This document shows positions 32,780-41,532 of a stretch of 64,000 bases of DNA, one piece after another. The DNA lies in NCBI GenBank assembly GCA_963704995.1, contig CAVPIM010000017.1:744001-808000 (forward strand), given 5' to 3'. The translations under genes and the position numbers were made by a program. Numbering within the stretch: position 1 is the stretch's first letter; each line of letters opens with the position of its first letter. The DNA comes from RYN-230 sp963704995. Lineage in GTDB: Bacteria > Actinomycetota > Actinomycetes > Streptosporangiales > Streptosporangiaceae. The notes under the pieces are model-generated. The model saw only the letters and a program-made list of their open reading frames with translations, had not been told where the DNA came from and searched no databases.

Positions 32780-34216
32780 GTGAGCACCGCGAGCAGGCAG
32801 GACGCCGTGACCCGCGCCCAGGGCTGGGCCCTGGCGCTGGCGTCGGTGGCGTCGTTCATGGTCGTGCTGGACCTGCTGGTCGTCGCGACCGCGCTGAACA
32901 CGATCCGCCGCGACCTGGGCGCCTCGATCGGGGAACTGGAGTGGACGGTCAACGCCTACACCCTGGCCTTCGCGGTGCTGCTGATGACCGCGGCCGCCGT
33001 GGGCGACCGGTTCGGCAGGCGGCGGGTCTTCGCCATCGGCCTGGGCGTGTTCGCCGCGGGCTCGGCGGCGTGCGCGCTCGCGCCCGGGGCCGGCCCGCTG
33101 ATCGCGGCGCGCACGGTGCAGGGCGTCGGCGCGGCGATGGTCATGCCGCTGGCGCTGGCGCTGCTGAACGCGGCCGTCCCGCCGCAGCGCCGCGGCTGGG
33201 CGATGGGCATCTACGGCTCGGTGACCGCCCTGGCGGTCGTGGTGGGGCCGGTGCTCGGCGGCGCGATCACCCAGGGCATCGCCTGGCAGTGGATCTTCTG
33301 GCTGAACGTGCCGATAGGCCTGATTACCGTCACGCTGGCGCTGCGCTACCTCGGCGAGAGTTACGGGCCGCGCGCCCCACTGGACCTGCCCGGCGTGGTG
33401 CTGGGCACCGGCGCGGCGCTCGGGCTGGTGTGGGGCCTGGTGCGCGGCAGCTCGGCCGGCTGGACCAGCCCCGAGGTCGCCGGGACGCTCGCGGTCGGCG
33501 CGATGCTGGCCGTGGCCTTCACCGGCTGGGAACTGCGGGCCCGCGCGCCGATGCTGCCGATGCGGTTGTTCGCCATCCGGGGCTTCTCCGCGGGCAACGC
33601 CGTGGTCTTCCTCATGAACGCGTCGATCACCGGGGCGGTCTTCTTCATGGCCCAGTTCCTGCAGGTCGGCCTGGGCCAGGATCCGCTCGGCGCCGGGCTG
33701 CGGCTGCTGCCCTGGGGCGTGGCGCCGTTCCTGATCGCGCCGAGGGCGGGGAAGCTGGCCGACCGGATCGGCGAGCGGACGCTGGTCGTCTCCGGGTTGC
33801 TGCTGCAGGGCGGCGGGTTCGCCTGGATCGCCGTCATCGCCGCTCCCGGGCTGGCCTACCCGGCCATGCTCGCGCCGATGATGATCTCCGGCGCCGGGCT
33901 TGGCCTGGCCGTGCCCGCGGTCACCAAGGCCGTGGTCGGCTCGGTCCCGCGCGGCGACATCGGCAAGGCGTCGGGCAGCTTCAGCATGATGCGCCAGCTG
34001 GGCGGCGCGTTCGGCGTCGCGATCCTGGCCGCCGTGTTCGCCACGGCTGGCGGCTACACCTCGGCCGCCGCGTTCAGCGACGGGTTCGCGCCTGCCATCG
34101 CGGCCGCGGCCGGCCTGGCCCTGGCCGGCGCCCTGGCCGGGCTGGCCCTGCCGGGCCGGCCAGGCCCGGCCCAGGACGCGCCGGCCGGGCGGGTGGCCAG
34201 CGAACAGCATGCTTAA
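32780..34216 (+). CDS. MFS drug:H+ antiporter, DHA2 (14-TM) family
   Basis: 478 residues from GTG 32780 with GGAGG 4 nt upstream. Motif D1/motif A landmarks: FMVVLDLLVVATALNTIRRDLGAS, DRFGRRRVFAIGLG and the antiporter motif C region VTALAVVVGPVLGGAITQGIAWQWIFWLNVPIGL. Fourteen hydrophobic segments are expected. Exports lipophilic drugs or metabolites with proton exchange at the plasma membrane. Divergent from the SigG-like gene, which may control it. Confidence 0.92.
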   Translation: MSTASRQDAVTRAQGWALALASVASFMVVLDLLVVATALNTIRRDLGASIGELEWTVNAYTLAFAVLLMTAAAVGDRFGRRRVFAIGLGVFAAGSAACALAPGAGPLIAARTVQGVGAAMVMPLALALLNAAVPPQRRGWAMGIYGSVTALAVVVGPVLGGAITQGIAWQWIFWLNVPIGLITVTLALRYLGESYGPRAPLDLPGVVLGTGAALGLVWGLVRGSSAGWTSPEVAGTLAVGAMLAVAFTGWELRARAPMLPMRLFAIRGFSAGNAVVFLMNASITGAVFFMAQFLQVGLGQDPLGAGLRLLPWGVAPFLIAPRAGKLADRIGERTLVVSGLLLQGGGFAWIAVIAAPGLAYPAMLAPMMISGAGLGLAVPAVTKAVVGSVPRGDIGKASGSFSMMRQLGGAFGVAILAAVFATAGGYTSAAAFSDGFAPAIAAAAGLALAGALAGLALPGRPGPAQDAPAGRVASEQHA

Positions 34217-34232
34217 CTCAGGGCAGGCGGCT

Positions 34233-34919
34233 TCACGCCTCCGGGCCGTAGGCCGCGGCGATGTCCTGCGAGCTGCCCCACCGGCTGTAGGTGGGCGACT
34301 GCGGCCAGCCCTCGGGCGAGTCCTGCCACTCCTCCTGCCGCCCGTAGGGCAGCAGGTCGATCAGCGCGAAGGTGTGGCTGAGCTGCTCGGTGCCACGGCC
34401 ATTGGTGTGCCAGGTGCGATAGACGGTGTCGCCGTCACGCAAGAACACGTTGACAGCGAACCCGCCACCCGCCGGCGCGCCGACGTCGGCGCCGAAGGGG
34501 CTGTTCGCCGTGGAATACCAGGGCATCTTGTTCCCGACGCGCCGCTTGTAAGCCAGCGCCTCGCCGATCGGGCCCTGCGTGACGATGACGAACCGGGCGT
34601 CGTAGCTCTCCAGGAACTCCAGCCGGGTGAACTGCGAGGTGAACCCGGTGCAGCCCGGGCACTGCCACTGCTCGCCGGGAAACCACATGTGGTTGTAGAC
34701 GACCAGTTGCGGCCTGCCGTCGAAGATGTCCGCCAGGCCGACCAGCCCCTCCTCGCCTTCAAGGGTGTAGCCGGGCATCTTCACCATCGGCATCCGGCGC
34801 CGCTGCGCGGCGATCGCGTCGAGTTCCCGGGTCGCGGCCTTCTCCCGGGCGCGCAGTGCGTCGAGCTGGGCCTGCCAGGTGCCGGCGTTGACGATGGGCG
34901 GCAGTGCGCTGGTGGTCAT
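34233..34919 (-). CDS. DUF899 thioredoxin-like protein (copy 1)
   Basis: 228 residues from ATG 34919. DUF899 landmarks: the REKAATRELDAIAAQRRRMPMV helix, LADIFDGRPQLVVYNHMWFP, the CPGC motif (QWQCPGCTGFTSQF) at the thioredoxin active-site position, MPWYST, VNVFLRDGDTVYRTWHTNGRG and GRQEEWQDSPEGWPQ. Thioredoxin-fold proteins of unknown substrate, frequent beside ArsR/AHSA1 genes. Two further paralogues follow within 5 kb. Confidence 0.9.
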   Translation of the reverse strand: MTTSALPPIVNAGTWQAQLDALRAREKAATRELDAIAAQRRRMPMVKMPGYTLEGEEGLVGLADIFDGRPQLVVYNHMWFPGEQWQCPGCTGFTSQFTRLEFLESYDARFVIVTQGPIGEALAYKRRVGNKMPWYSTANSPFGADVGAPAGGGFAVNVFLRDGDTVYRTWHTNGRGTEQLSHTFALIDLLPYGRQEEWQDSPEGWPQSPTYSRWGSSQDIAAAYGPEA

Positions 34920-35129
34920 GGCTTCCTCCGGGGTGGGCCTGGTAGCTGGCGGTTCGCAGGTATGGACGCTGCCCGGGCCGCGAACTCATCGGTGGCCGGC
35001 GGCCCGGCCGGAAGGCCGCCGGCTGACCGGCGCCCGACAATCGGGAGCGTGGGCGGATGCCCGCCCTCCCCGCCTGGGTATCAAGGAACTGGGAGGCACA
35101 GGCCCCTGGCCGGCCCGGGAAGGGACACG

Positions 35130-36950
35130 ATGGACAGCCTGCCGATCGGTGACTATGCGCTGCTGTCGGATTGCCGCTCCGCGGCGCTGGTCAGCCGGGA
35201 CGGCTCGGTGGACTGGCTGTGCTTCCCCCGCTTCGACGGGCCGTCGGTCTTCTGCCGCCTGCTCGACCCGGCCGGCGGGTGGTTCGCGATCCGGCCCGCG
35301 GGTGAGTTCCAGGCCCGCCGACGGTACGTGGACCAGTCGATGGTGCTGGAGACCACCTTCACCACCCCGGGCGGCACGGCCGTGCTCACCGACGCTCTCG
35401 CGGTCGGCCGCCATGAGCGCGGTCACGACCTGGGGGCCAGCTCCCCGGGTATTCTGCTGCGCCGGCTCGCCTGCACGCGCGGCGAGATCGAGGCGGAGGT
35501 CAGCTACGCGCCCCGGCCGGAGTACGGCCTCATCCACCCCATCCTGGTTCCGATCCCCGGCGGGCTCGCCGCCCGGGGCGGTGCCGACCGGCTGCTCTTG
35601 TCCACCCCGGTCGGCTTCGGCGTGGACGGCGCCACCGCGACCGCCCGGGTCCGGCTGTCCGCCGGGCAGGCCGCGGTGTTCGCGCTCGGCCACGGGCAGA
35701 TGGCCGGCCCGCCGCTCGCCCCATGGACCGCGCAGGAGATCACCGACTGGCTGGACGACACGGCGGCGGGCTGGCGGTCCTGGTCGGCGTTGCACCAGAA
35801 CTATGAGGGGCCATGGCGGGAACTGGTGCGCCATTCCGGGCGGGTGCTTCAGGCGCTGACGTTCGCGCCGACCGGGGCGATCGTGGCGGCTCCGACGACG
35901 TCGCTGCCGGAGACCGTCGGCGGCGGGCGGAACTGGGACTACCGCTACACCTGGGTGCGCGACGCCAGCCTGGCCATGGAGGCCCTGTGGGTAGCGGCCT
36001 GCCCGTTCGAGGCGAACAAGTTCTTCGTTTTCCTCGCTGATGCCGCCGCCTCCCAGCTGCAGCACGGCGCGGACCTGCAGATCATGTTCGGGATCGGCGG
36101 CGAGCGCGACCTGACCGAGCGGGAGCTGCCGCACCTGGCCGGCTGGCGGGGCAGCCGCCCGGTCCGGGTCGGCAACGGCGCGTGGCTCCAGCGGCAGCTC
36201 GACGTGTACGGTGAGCTGCTCGGCGCCGCACAGCGGCTGGTCAACCAGCTCGGCGACCTGGACCCGGTGACCAGGCGGTTCCTGTCCGCGGCCGCGGACA
36301 CTGCCGCCGCCCGCTGGCGGGAAAAGGACCAGGGGATCTGGGAGATCCGCGGCGAGCCACAGGACTTCCTGTACTCGAAGCTGATGTGCTGGGTGGCGCT
36401 GGACCGGGCGATCAGCCTGGCCAGCCTGCTGAGTGCCGAAGACCGGGTGACGGACTGGACGGCCGCCCGGGACGAGATCCGGGCGGCCATCCTGGAACGG
36501 GGCTGGAACGAGCGGGCTGGTGCTTTCACCCAGGCGTTCGGTAGCGAGGATCTCGACGCGTCGAGCCTGATGCTGACCATCACCGGGTTCCTGGCTGGGG
36601 ATGACCCGCGGATGAAGGCGACCATCGACGCCATCGCGCAGCGGCTCACCGACGAGCGCGGGCTGGTGTACCGGTACCTGGCTGACGACGGCCTGTCCGG
36701 CGAGGAAGGCACCTTCCTGCTGTGCACGTTCTGGCTGGCGCAGGCGCAGGCACTCGGAGGCGAGGTCGAGGCGGCCACCGCGACCTTCGAGCGGGCCGTG
36801 GCCGCCATCAACGATGTCGGCCTGCTCGCCGAGGAGATCGCCCCCCGCCACAGCGAAATGATCGGCAACTTCCCGCAGGCGTTCAGCCACATCGGCCTGA
36901 TCAACGCCGCGTGGGCCATCACCCAGGCCCGGTCCCCCGCGCCCGGGTGA
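35130..36950 (+). CDS. Glycoside hydrolase family 15 (glucoamylase/trehalase-like)
   Basis: 606 residues from ATG 35130 (MDSLPIGDYALLSDCRSAAL). N-terminal beta-sandwich followed by the (alpha/alpha)6 barrel: GGGRNWDYRYTWVRDASLAMEAL, IMFGIGGERDLTERELPHLAGWRGSRPVRVGN (general-acid region) and SGEEGTFLLCTFWLAQA (general-base Glu). Actinobacterial members of this exact type include trehalases, so trehalose or maltooligosaccharides are likely substrates. No signal peptide: cytoplasmic. Neighbouring genes are unrelated. Confidence 0.92.
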   Translation: MDSLPIGDYALLSDCRSAALVSRDGSVDWLCFPRFDGPSVFCRLLDPAGGWFAIRPAGEFQARRRYVDQSMVLETTFTTPGGTAVLTDALAVGRHERGHDLGASSPGILLRRLACTRGEIEAEVSYAPRPEYGLIHPILVPIPGGLAARGGADRLLLSTPVGFGVDGATATARVRLSAGQAAVFALGHGQMAGPPLAPWTAQEITDWLDDTAAGWRSWSALHQNYEGPWRELVRHSGRVLQALTFAPTGAIVAAPTTSLPETVGGGRNWDYRYTWVRDASLAMEALWVAACPFEANKFFVFLADAAASQLQHGADLQIMFGIGGERDLTERELPHLAGWRGSRPVRVGNGAWLQRQLDVYGELLGAAQRLVNQLGDLDPVTRRFLSAAADTAAARWREKDQGIWEIRGEPQDFLYSKLMCWVALDRAISLASLLSAEDRVTDWTAARDEIRAAILERGWNERAGAFTQAFGSEDLDASSLMLTITGFLAGDDPRMKATIDAIAQRLTDERGLVYRYLADDGLSGEEGTFLLCTFWLAQAQALGGEVEAATATFERAVAAINDVGLLAEEIAPRHSEMIGNFPQAFSHIGLINAAWAITQARSPAPG

Positions 36951-37004
36951 TGAGCACGAGCCTGGGCCAGCGGGTGCGGTCCGGGCCGCGGTGACCGCCA
37001 CCGT

Positions 37005-37039
37005 TTGACGCAACCAGCGAGTTGCCATAGTATGGCAAC
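37005..37039 (+). promoter_or_regulatory. Promoter with ArsR operator over the -10
   Basis: TTGACG (37005-37010), 17 nt, TAGTAT (37028-37033). The perfect palindrome GTTGCCATAGTATGGCAAC (37021-37039) covers the -10. Drives the AHSA1-ArsR pair and probably the genes behind it. Confidence 0.88.
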
Positions 37040-37068
37040 CGCTCAGTTGCTACTAAGTGGAGGCTGTC

Positions 37069-37499
37069 ATGGGTTTTCCTGATCGCATCGAGCGGACCGT
37101 GGAGCTCCCCCACCCGCCGGCCAAGGTGTGGGCCGCGCTGACCACGGCGGAGGGCCTGGCCAGCTGGTTCGGCCAGCAGGCCACGATCGACCTGCGCCCG
37201 GGCGGGTCGGCCAGCATGAAGTGGGACCACGGCCACACCGCCGACATGCGGGTCGAACGGGTCGAGGAGCCGACGGTGTTCGGCTACACCTGGCACATCT
37301 ACGGCCTGCCCGATGAGGATCCGCGCCGCACCTATGTCGAGTTCACGCTCGAGCCGTCCGGGCCGGCACGCGGCTGACCGTGGTGGAATCCGGCTTCAGC
37401 CAGCTGCCGGAGGACGCCCACCGCGGGGCGTTCGACGGCAACACCAAGGGCTGGGCCAGCGAGCTGGGCGAGCTGGCCGACTACCTCGATGCCTCCTGA
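37069..37499 (+). pseudogene. AHSA1/SRPBCC-domain protein, frameshifted in its last third
   Basis: ATG 37069 with GGAGG upstream reads MGFPDRIERTVELPHPPAKV to YVEFTLEPSGP, a normal AHSA1 start-domain protein. One base is then missing near 37363 and the frame stops at TGA 37375. The missing C-terminus continues in the next frame: GTRLTVVESGFSQLPEDAHR to GELADYLDAS, stop 37497-37499. Restored length would be about 143 residues, normal for the family. Overlaps the following ArsR gene by 11 bp. Ligand unknown. Confidence 0.8.
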
Positions 37500-37851
37500 C
37501 ATCGAGCCTGAGATCGGGCCGGACATCGAGGCGATCGCGGAACAGGTCTTCGCCGCCCTGGCCGACCCGACCCGGCGCGCCATCCTGGCCGCGCTGGCGT
37601 CGGGCGGCCCGGCCACGGCCACGGACCTGGCCGGGCGCCTGCCGATCACCCGGCAGGCGGTCGCCAAGCACCTGGCCCTGCTGGCCATGGCGGGCCTGGT
37701 GACAGCCGAACCGGGCGAGCGGCGCCGGGTGCGCTACCGGCTTCATTCCGCCCCGATGCAGGTGGCGCAGCAGTTCCTGGCCGCGCTGGCCCGCGACTGG
37801 GAAGGCCCGCTCGGCGCGCTGAAGGACCAGCTCGACCGGGACGCTGGCTGA
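37489..37851 (+). CDS. ArsR-family winged-helix regulator
   Basis: 120 residues from ATG 37489. EQVFAALADPTRRAILAALASGGPATATDLAGRLPITRQAVAKHLALLAMAGLV is the ArsR-family winged helix; there is no metal-binding cysteine. Overlaps the end of the AHSA1 gene. This regulator class always pairs with AHSA1 genes, and the palindrome at 37021 is its probable operator. Confidence 0.92.
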   Translation: MPPDIEPEIGPDIEAIAEQVFAALADPTRRAILAALASGGPATATDLAGRLPITRQAVAKHLALLAMAGLVTAEPGERRRVRYRLHSAPMQVAQQFLAALARDWEGPLGALKDQLDRDAG

Positions 37852-37902
37852 TCACGCACTCACCGCCACCGGCACGGTGGCGGCCTCAACTGGAAGGCGG
37901 AC

Positions 37903-38580
37903 ATGACCATGAAGACTCCCCCGATCGTCACGCAGCCCGAGTGGGAGGCAGCGCGCCAGCAGCTGCTGGTGAAGGAGAAAGAAGTGTCCCGGGCCCGGGA
38001 TGCGCTGGCCGCGGAACGCCGGCGGATGCCGTGGCTGCCGGTGGAGAAGGACTACGCGTTCGAGGGTCCTGAGGGCACGGTGAGCCTGCCCGGCCTGTTC
38101 GCGGGCCGCCGCCAGCTGATCGTCTACCGTGCCTTCTTCGAGCCCGGCGTGGACGGCTGGCCGGACCACGCCTGCCCGGGCTGCTCGCTGGTGGCCGACC
38201 AGGTGGCGCACGTCGCCCACCTGAACGCCCGCGACACCACGCTGGTGTTCGCCTCCCGCGCCCCGCAACCGGATATCGAGCGGGTCAAGGCGCGGATGGG
38301 CTGGGACATCCCCTGGTACACGATGACCGACAGCTTCGACGCGGACCACGGCGTCGACGAATGGCACGGCACCAACGCGTTCATCCGCGACGGCGACCGC
38401 GTGTTCCGCACCTACTTCGTCAACAACCGCGGCGACGAGGTCATGGGCGGCACCTGGGCCTACCTGGACCTGACCGCGCTGGGCCGCCAGGAGGAATGGG
38501 AAGACTCCCCCGACGGCTACCCCCAGACCCCGCCGTACTCCTGGTGGCGCTGGCACGACGCCTACGGCGACGGCGCATGA
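37903..38580 (+). CDS. DUF899 thioredoxin-like protein (copy 2)
   Basis: 225 residues from ATG 37903 (MTMKTPPIVTQPEWEAARQQ). DUF899 marks: KEVSRARDALAAERRRMPWLPV, LFAGRRQLIVYRAFFEP, CPGC (HACPGCSLVADQV), MGWDIPWYT, FRTYFVNNRGDE and GRQEEWEDSPDGYPQ. Stop overlaps the DUF2182 start (ATGA), so the two are translationally coupled. Likely under the ArsR operator at 37021. Confidence 0.9.
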   Translation: MTMKTPPIVTQPEWEAARQQLLVKEKEVSRARDALAAERRRMPWLPVEKDYAFEGPEGTVSLPGLFAGRRQLIVYRAFFEPGVDGWPDHACPGCSLVADQVAHVAHLNARDTTLVFASRAPQPDIERVKARMGWDIPWYTMTDSFDADHGVDEWHGTNAFIRDGDRVFRTYFVNNRGDEVMGGTWAYLDLTALGRQEEWEDSPDGYPQTPPYSWWRWHDAYGDGA

Positions 38581-39251
38581 GCGCCCAGGCCAGCGGCGTG
38601 CGCACGGGGACAGCCACCACGGCCGCCGCGCTGACCGTGACCCTGGGGCTGGCTGCGGCCGCCTGGGTGGCCGCGGTCCGGCAGATGAGCGGGATGGACA
38701 TGGGCGTGGCGACCCGGCTCGGCTCGTTCGCGTTCTTCGCCGCCGTGTGGGTGACGATGATGGCGGCGATGATGCTGCCGGGCGCGGTCCCGGCCGTCGT
38801 GCGGCGCGTCCAGGCCAGCGGCCGGCTGCGCGGCGTGCCGCTCTTCCTCGGGTCCTACCTGGCCGTGTGGGCCCTGGCCGGCGTCGCGGTGTACGCGCTC
38901 TACCGGCCGCACGGGGCTGTCGTGGCCGGCGCGGTCGTGATCGCGGCCGGTGCCTACGAGCTCACGCCGCTCAAGCAGCACTTCCGGCGGCGCTGCCAGG
39001 AAGCCGCCGGCTCCGGGCTCGGCTACGGGCTGTGCTGCCTCGGGTCCAGCCTCGGGCTGATGGCGATGCTGGTGGCGCTGAGCGTGATGAGCGTCATCTG
39101 GATGGCCGTGATCACCGTCCTCGCCCTCGGCCAGAAGCTCCTGCCCGTGAAGGCCGCCGTCGATGTGCCGCTGGCGCTGGCGATCGCCGGGCTGGGAATC
39201 CTGATCGTCCTCGCGCCCGCGACGATCCCCGGGATCACACCACCGATGTAA
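38577..39251 (+). CDS. DUF2182 integral membrane protein
   Basis: 224 residues. About six helices; DUF2182 phrases AVWVTMMAAMMLPGAVPAVV, AYELTPLKQHFRRRCQ and GLGYGLCCLGSSLGLMAMLVALSVMSVIWM. Members are called putative metal-binding membrane proteins, probably because of Met/Cys/His-rich helices such as QMSGMDMGV and MMAAMMLP; no function is proven. Sandwiched between two DUF899 genes. Confidence 0.88.
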   Translation: MSAQASGVRTGTATTAAALTVTLGLAAAAWVAAVRQMSGMDMGVATRLGSFAFFAAVWVTMMAAMMLPGAVPAVVRRVQASGRLRGVPLFLGSYLAVWALAGVAVYALYRPHGAVVAGAVVIAAGAYELTPLKQHFRRRCQEAAGSGLGYGLCCLGSSLGLMAMLVALSVMSVIWMAVITVLALGQKLLPVKAAVDVPLALAIAGLGILIVLAPATIPGITPPM

Positions 39252-39261
39252 GGAGGCAACC

Positions 39262-40017
39262 ATGAAGAAGCCCGAGGTGGCCGGCCGGGCCGCCTTCCAG
39301 GCCGAGCTGGACAGGCTGCGGGCCCGGGAGAAGGCGCACACCCGCGAGGGCGACGCGATCGCCGCGGCCCGCCGGCGGCTGCCCATGGTCGAGATGGACC
39401 CCGCCCTGACCGTGACCGGCCCGGACGGCCCGGTCACGCTGCTGGAAGCGTTCGAGGGCCGCCGCCAGCTCATCGCCTACTACTTTATGTGGCACGCCGG
39501 CCGGCCCGCCGCCGGGCAGTGCGAAGGCTGCACTTTCTATAACGGCCAGATCGGCGAGCTGTCCTACCTGCATTCACGGGACATCACGTATGCCGCCTTC
39601 TGCCAGGGCCCGTACGGGCAGAGCGTCCGCTACCGGGATTTCATGGGCTGGGACATGCCGTGGTACTCAGCGCAGGATTCCCTCGACGCCCTCCTCACCG
39701 GGCGCCAGATCGGCTTGTTCCACCTGGTGTGCTACCTGCGCGATGGCGGCCGCGTCTTCGAGACCTACTGGACCACCCGCCGCGGTGTCGAGGCGATGGA
39801 CTACAGCTACGCGCTCATGGACCTCACCGTGTACGGACGCCAGGAGTCGTGGGAGGACTCGCCCCCCGGCTGGCCGCAGCAGTGCTCTAACACGCGCACT
39901 GACGCCGGGCCGCCCGGCTGGCCCCCGGTGCCGCAGTGGCCGGGCGGACGCCCCATCGCCCAGTGGCCGCGGCTGGAAGCCGGGCACTGCGACGACCTCG
40001 GCCCGGCCAGCGACTGA
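39262..40017 (+). CDS. DUF899 thioredoxin-like protein (copy 3)
   Basis: 251 residues from ATG 39262 with AAGGAGG upstream. REKAHTREGDAIAAARRRLPMVEM, FEGRRQLIAYYFMWH, CEGC at the redox position (GQCEGCTFYNGQIG), MGWDMPWYS and GRQESWEDSPPGWPQ. It has about 25 extra residues at the C-terminus (Pro/Trp-rich) compared with the other two copies. Last gene of the ArsR-DUF899-DUF2182-DUF899 block. Confidence 0.9.
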   Translation: MKKPEVAGRAAFQAELDRLRAREKAHTREGDAIAAARRRLPMVEMDPALTVTGPDGPVTLLEAFEGRRQLIAYYFMWHAGRPAAGQCEGCTFYNGQIGELSYLHSRDITYAAFCQGPYGQSVRYRDFMGWDMPWYSAQDSLDALLTGRQIGLFHLVCYLRDGGRVFETYWTTRRGVEAMDYSYALMDLTVYGRQESWEDSPPGWPQQCSNTRTDAGPPGWPPVPQWPGGRPIAQWPRLEAGHCDDLGPASD

Positions 40018-40060
40018 GCCGCTGGGCGCCACACGGAGGCACTGAAACCAGGCGCCGACC

Positions 40061-40603
40061 TCAGTCCCCGGTGGCGCCCTGCCCGCGAAGCCAGTCGATG
40101 ACGGCCTGGTGGCGGGTGTCAACCTCGGCGGCGGCCTGCACCGGGGTCGTGCCCGAGGCGTAGTCAGGCGAGGCGTTGATGTCGGCGCCGCAGCCCAGGA
40201 GATACTCGGCCATCCGGCGCTGCCCCCCGCGGCAGGCCTGCCAGAACGCCTCGTTGATATCGTCCGCCGACGGGGGCGGATCGGCAGCCAGCAGCTCCCC
40301 GGCCCTCGGGCGGTCCCCGAGCGCAGCCGCCTCCCACAGGGTGCCGACCCGGGCCCCGCGGTCCACCAGCAGGCGGGCGACGTGCCAGCAGCCGTAGCCG
40401 ACCGCATTGGCCAGCGGCGGGCCGAGCGCGATCGTCCCGCCCGGCGCCTCGATGTCGGCACCAGCCTCGATCAGCGCGGCGGCCACGTCAACGTCATCGC
40501 TGCTGGCCGCCCAGTGCAGCGGCGTCTCCGCATACCCGTCCGGATCCGCGCCTGTCGTCGGGGCATTGAGGTCGGCGCCCGCGCTGACCATGAGCCGGAC
40601 CAT
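40061..40603 (-). CDS. Ankyrin-repeat protein, 5'-truncated
   Basis: 180 residues from ATG 40603. Four or five ankyrin repeats are visible: MVRLMVSAGADLNAP, TPLHWAASSDDVDVAAALIEAGADIEAP, WHVARLLVDRGARVGTL, RRMAEYLLGCGADINASP and a final TPVQAAAEV. Good ankyrin sequence continues upstream of the ATG (GLLHFAADWPGYFPNGAE) until an in-frame TGA, so the original N-terminus appears lost to the ArsR promoter region. Could be expressed from 40603. Role unknown (protein-protein interaction). Confidence 0.7.
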   Translation of the reverse strand: MVRLMVSAGADLNAPTTGADPDGYAETPLHWAASSDDVDVAAALIEAGADIEAPGGTIALGPPLANAVGYGCWHVARLLVDRGARVGTLWEAAALGDRPRAGELLAADPPPSADDINEAFWQACRGGQRRMAEYLLGCGADINASPDYASGTTPVQAAAEVDTRHQAVIDWLRGQGATGD

Positions 40604-40674
40604 CTCAGCACCGTTGGGGAAATATCCGGGCCAGTCGGCGGCGAAATGCAGCAGGCCTTGACGTCAGCCGCTTC

Positions 40675-40690
40675 GTTAGGTCACACTAAC
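40675..40690. promoter_or_regulatory. ArsR operator candidate
   Basis: GTTAG-GTCACA-CTAAC, a perfect 5-bp inverted repeat 5 bp before the ArsR GTG, followed by another GTTAG. TTGACG at 40658-40663 could be the -35. Confidence 0.6.
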
Positions 40691-40695
40691 CGTTA

Positions 40696-41019
40696 GTGGA
40701 TCCTGACCGAGTAAGTGACGGCTGGAGCGTGCTGGCGGACGGTACCCGGCGCGCCATCGTCAGCCGCCTGGCCGAGGGGCCGCAGCCGGTCGGCCGGCTG
40801 GCGGCGGAGCTGCCGGTCAGCCGGTCGGCGGTCTCCCAGCACCTCAAGGTCCTCAAGGACGCCGGCCTGGTCAGTGAGCGTGCGGCCGGCACCAGGCGTG
40901 TTTACCGGCTCAATCCGGCGGCCGTGGCCGCGTTGCGTGATCAGCTCGACGTCTTCTGGCAGCGGGCTCTGGCCAGCTACGCGGACGTTGCCGGGCAAGC
41001 AGCGAAGGAGCGTCCATGA
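40696..41019 (+). CDS. ArsR-family winged-helix regulator
   Basis: 107 residues from GTG 40696. Winged helix: WSVLADGTRRAIVSRLAEGPQPVGRLAAELPVSRSAVSQHLKVLKDAGLV; no cysteine metal site. Very short leader, possibly leaderless. Overlaps the AHSA1 gene by 4 bp (ATGA), repeating the regulator-AHSA1 arrangement seen at 37069 in the reverse order. Confidence 0.92.
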   Translation: MDPDRVSDGWSVLADGTRRAIVSRLAEGPQPVGRLAAELPVSRSAVSQHLKVLKDAGLVSERAAGTRRVYRLNPAAVAALRDQLDVFWQRALASYADVAGQAAKERP

Positions 41020-41495
41020 ATCAGGCCGAGGTTCCCGTCGTCCGCAAGCAGGTGGTGGTCAGCGCGCCGGCCGAGCAGGCCTTCAAGACGTTCACCGAGA
41101 GGTTCGGCGACTTCAAGCCGCCGGAGCACAACCTGCTCGGGGCCCCGATCGCCGAGACAGTCTTCGAGCCGCACGCCGGCGGGCACATCTACGACCGCGC
41201 GGTCAACGGCAGTGAGTGCCGGTGGGCGCGGATCCTGGCCTACGAGCCGCCCGCCCGCGTGGTATTCAGCTGGGACATCAGCCCGCAATGGCAGATCGAG
41301 ACCGATCCGGGGCTGACCAGCGAGGTCGAGGTGCGGTTCGTGGCCGAGGGACCGGACCGCACCCGGGTCGAGCTGGAGCACCGCCACCTCGACCGGCACG
41401 GTCCCGGCTGGCAGTCGGTCCGCGACGGCGTCGACACCGACCAGGGATGGCCGCTCTACCTGGCCCGGTACGCCGCCCTGCTCGAAGGCCGCTGA
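41016..41495 (+). CDS. AHSA1/SRPBCC-domain protein
   Basis: 159 residues. VRKQVVVSAPAEQAFKTFTERFGDFKPPEHN, then RILAYEPPARVVFSWDISPQWQIE and VELEHRHLDRHGPGWQSVRDGV are typical of the SRPBCC helix-grip ligand-binding fold. Intact, unlike its counterpart at 37069. Co-transcribed with the ArsR gene, which probably controls it. Ligand unknown. Confidence 0.9.
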   Translation: MNQAEVPVVRKQVVVSAPAEQAFKTFTERFGDFKPPEHNLLGAPIAETVFEPHAGGHIYDRAVNGSECRWARILAYEPPARVVFSWDISPQWQIETDPGLTSEVEVRFVAEGPDRTRVELEHRHLDRHGPGWQSVRDGVDTDQGWPLYLARYAALLEGR

Positions 41496-41532
41496 CAGCC
41501 GCAGCGCAAGGCGGCCGGGCGGGTCACGTCCG

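Noticed and set aside
34986..37028. Minus-strand 680-codon ORF
   Set aside because: Antisense shadow of the GH15 gene, with no domain and skewed composition.
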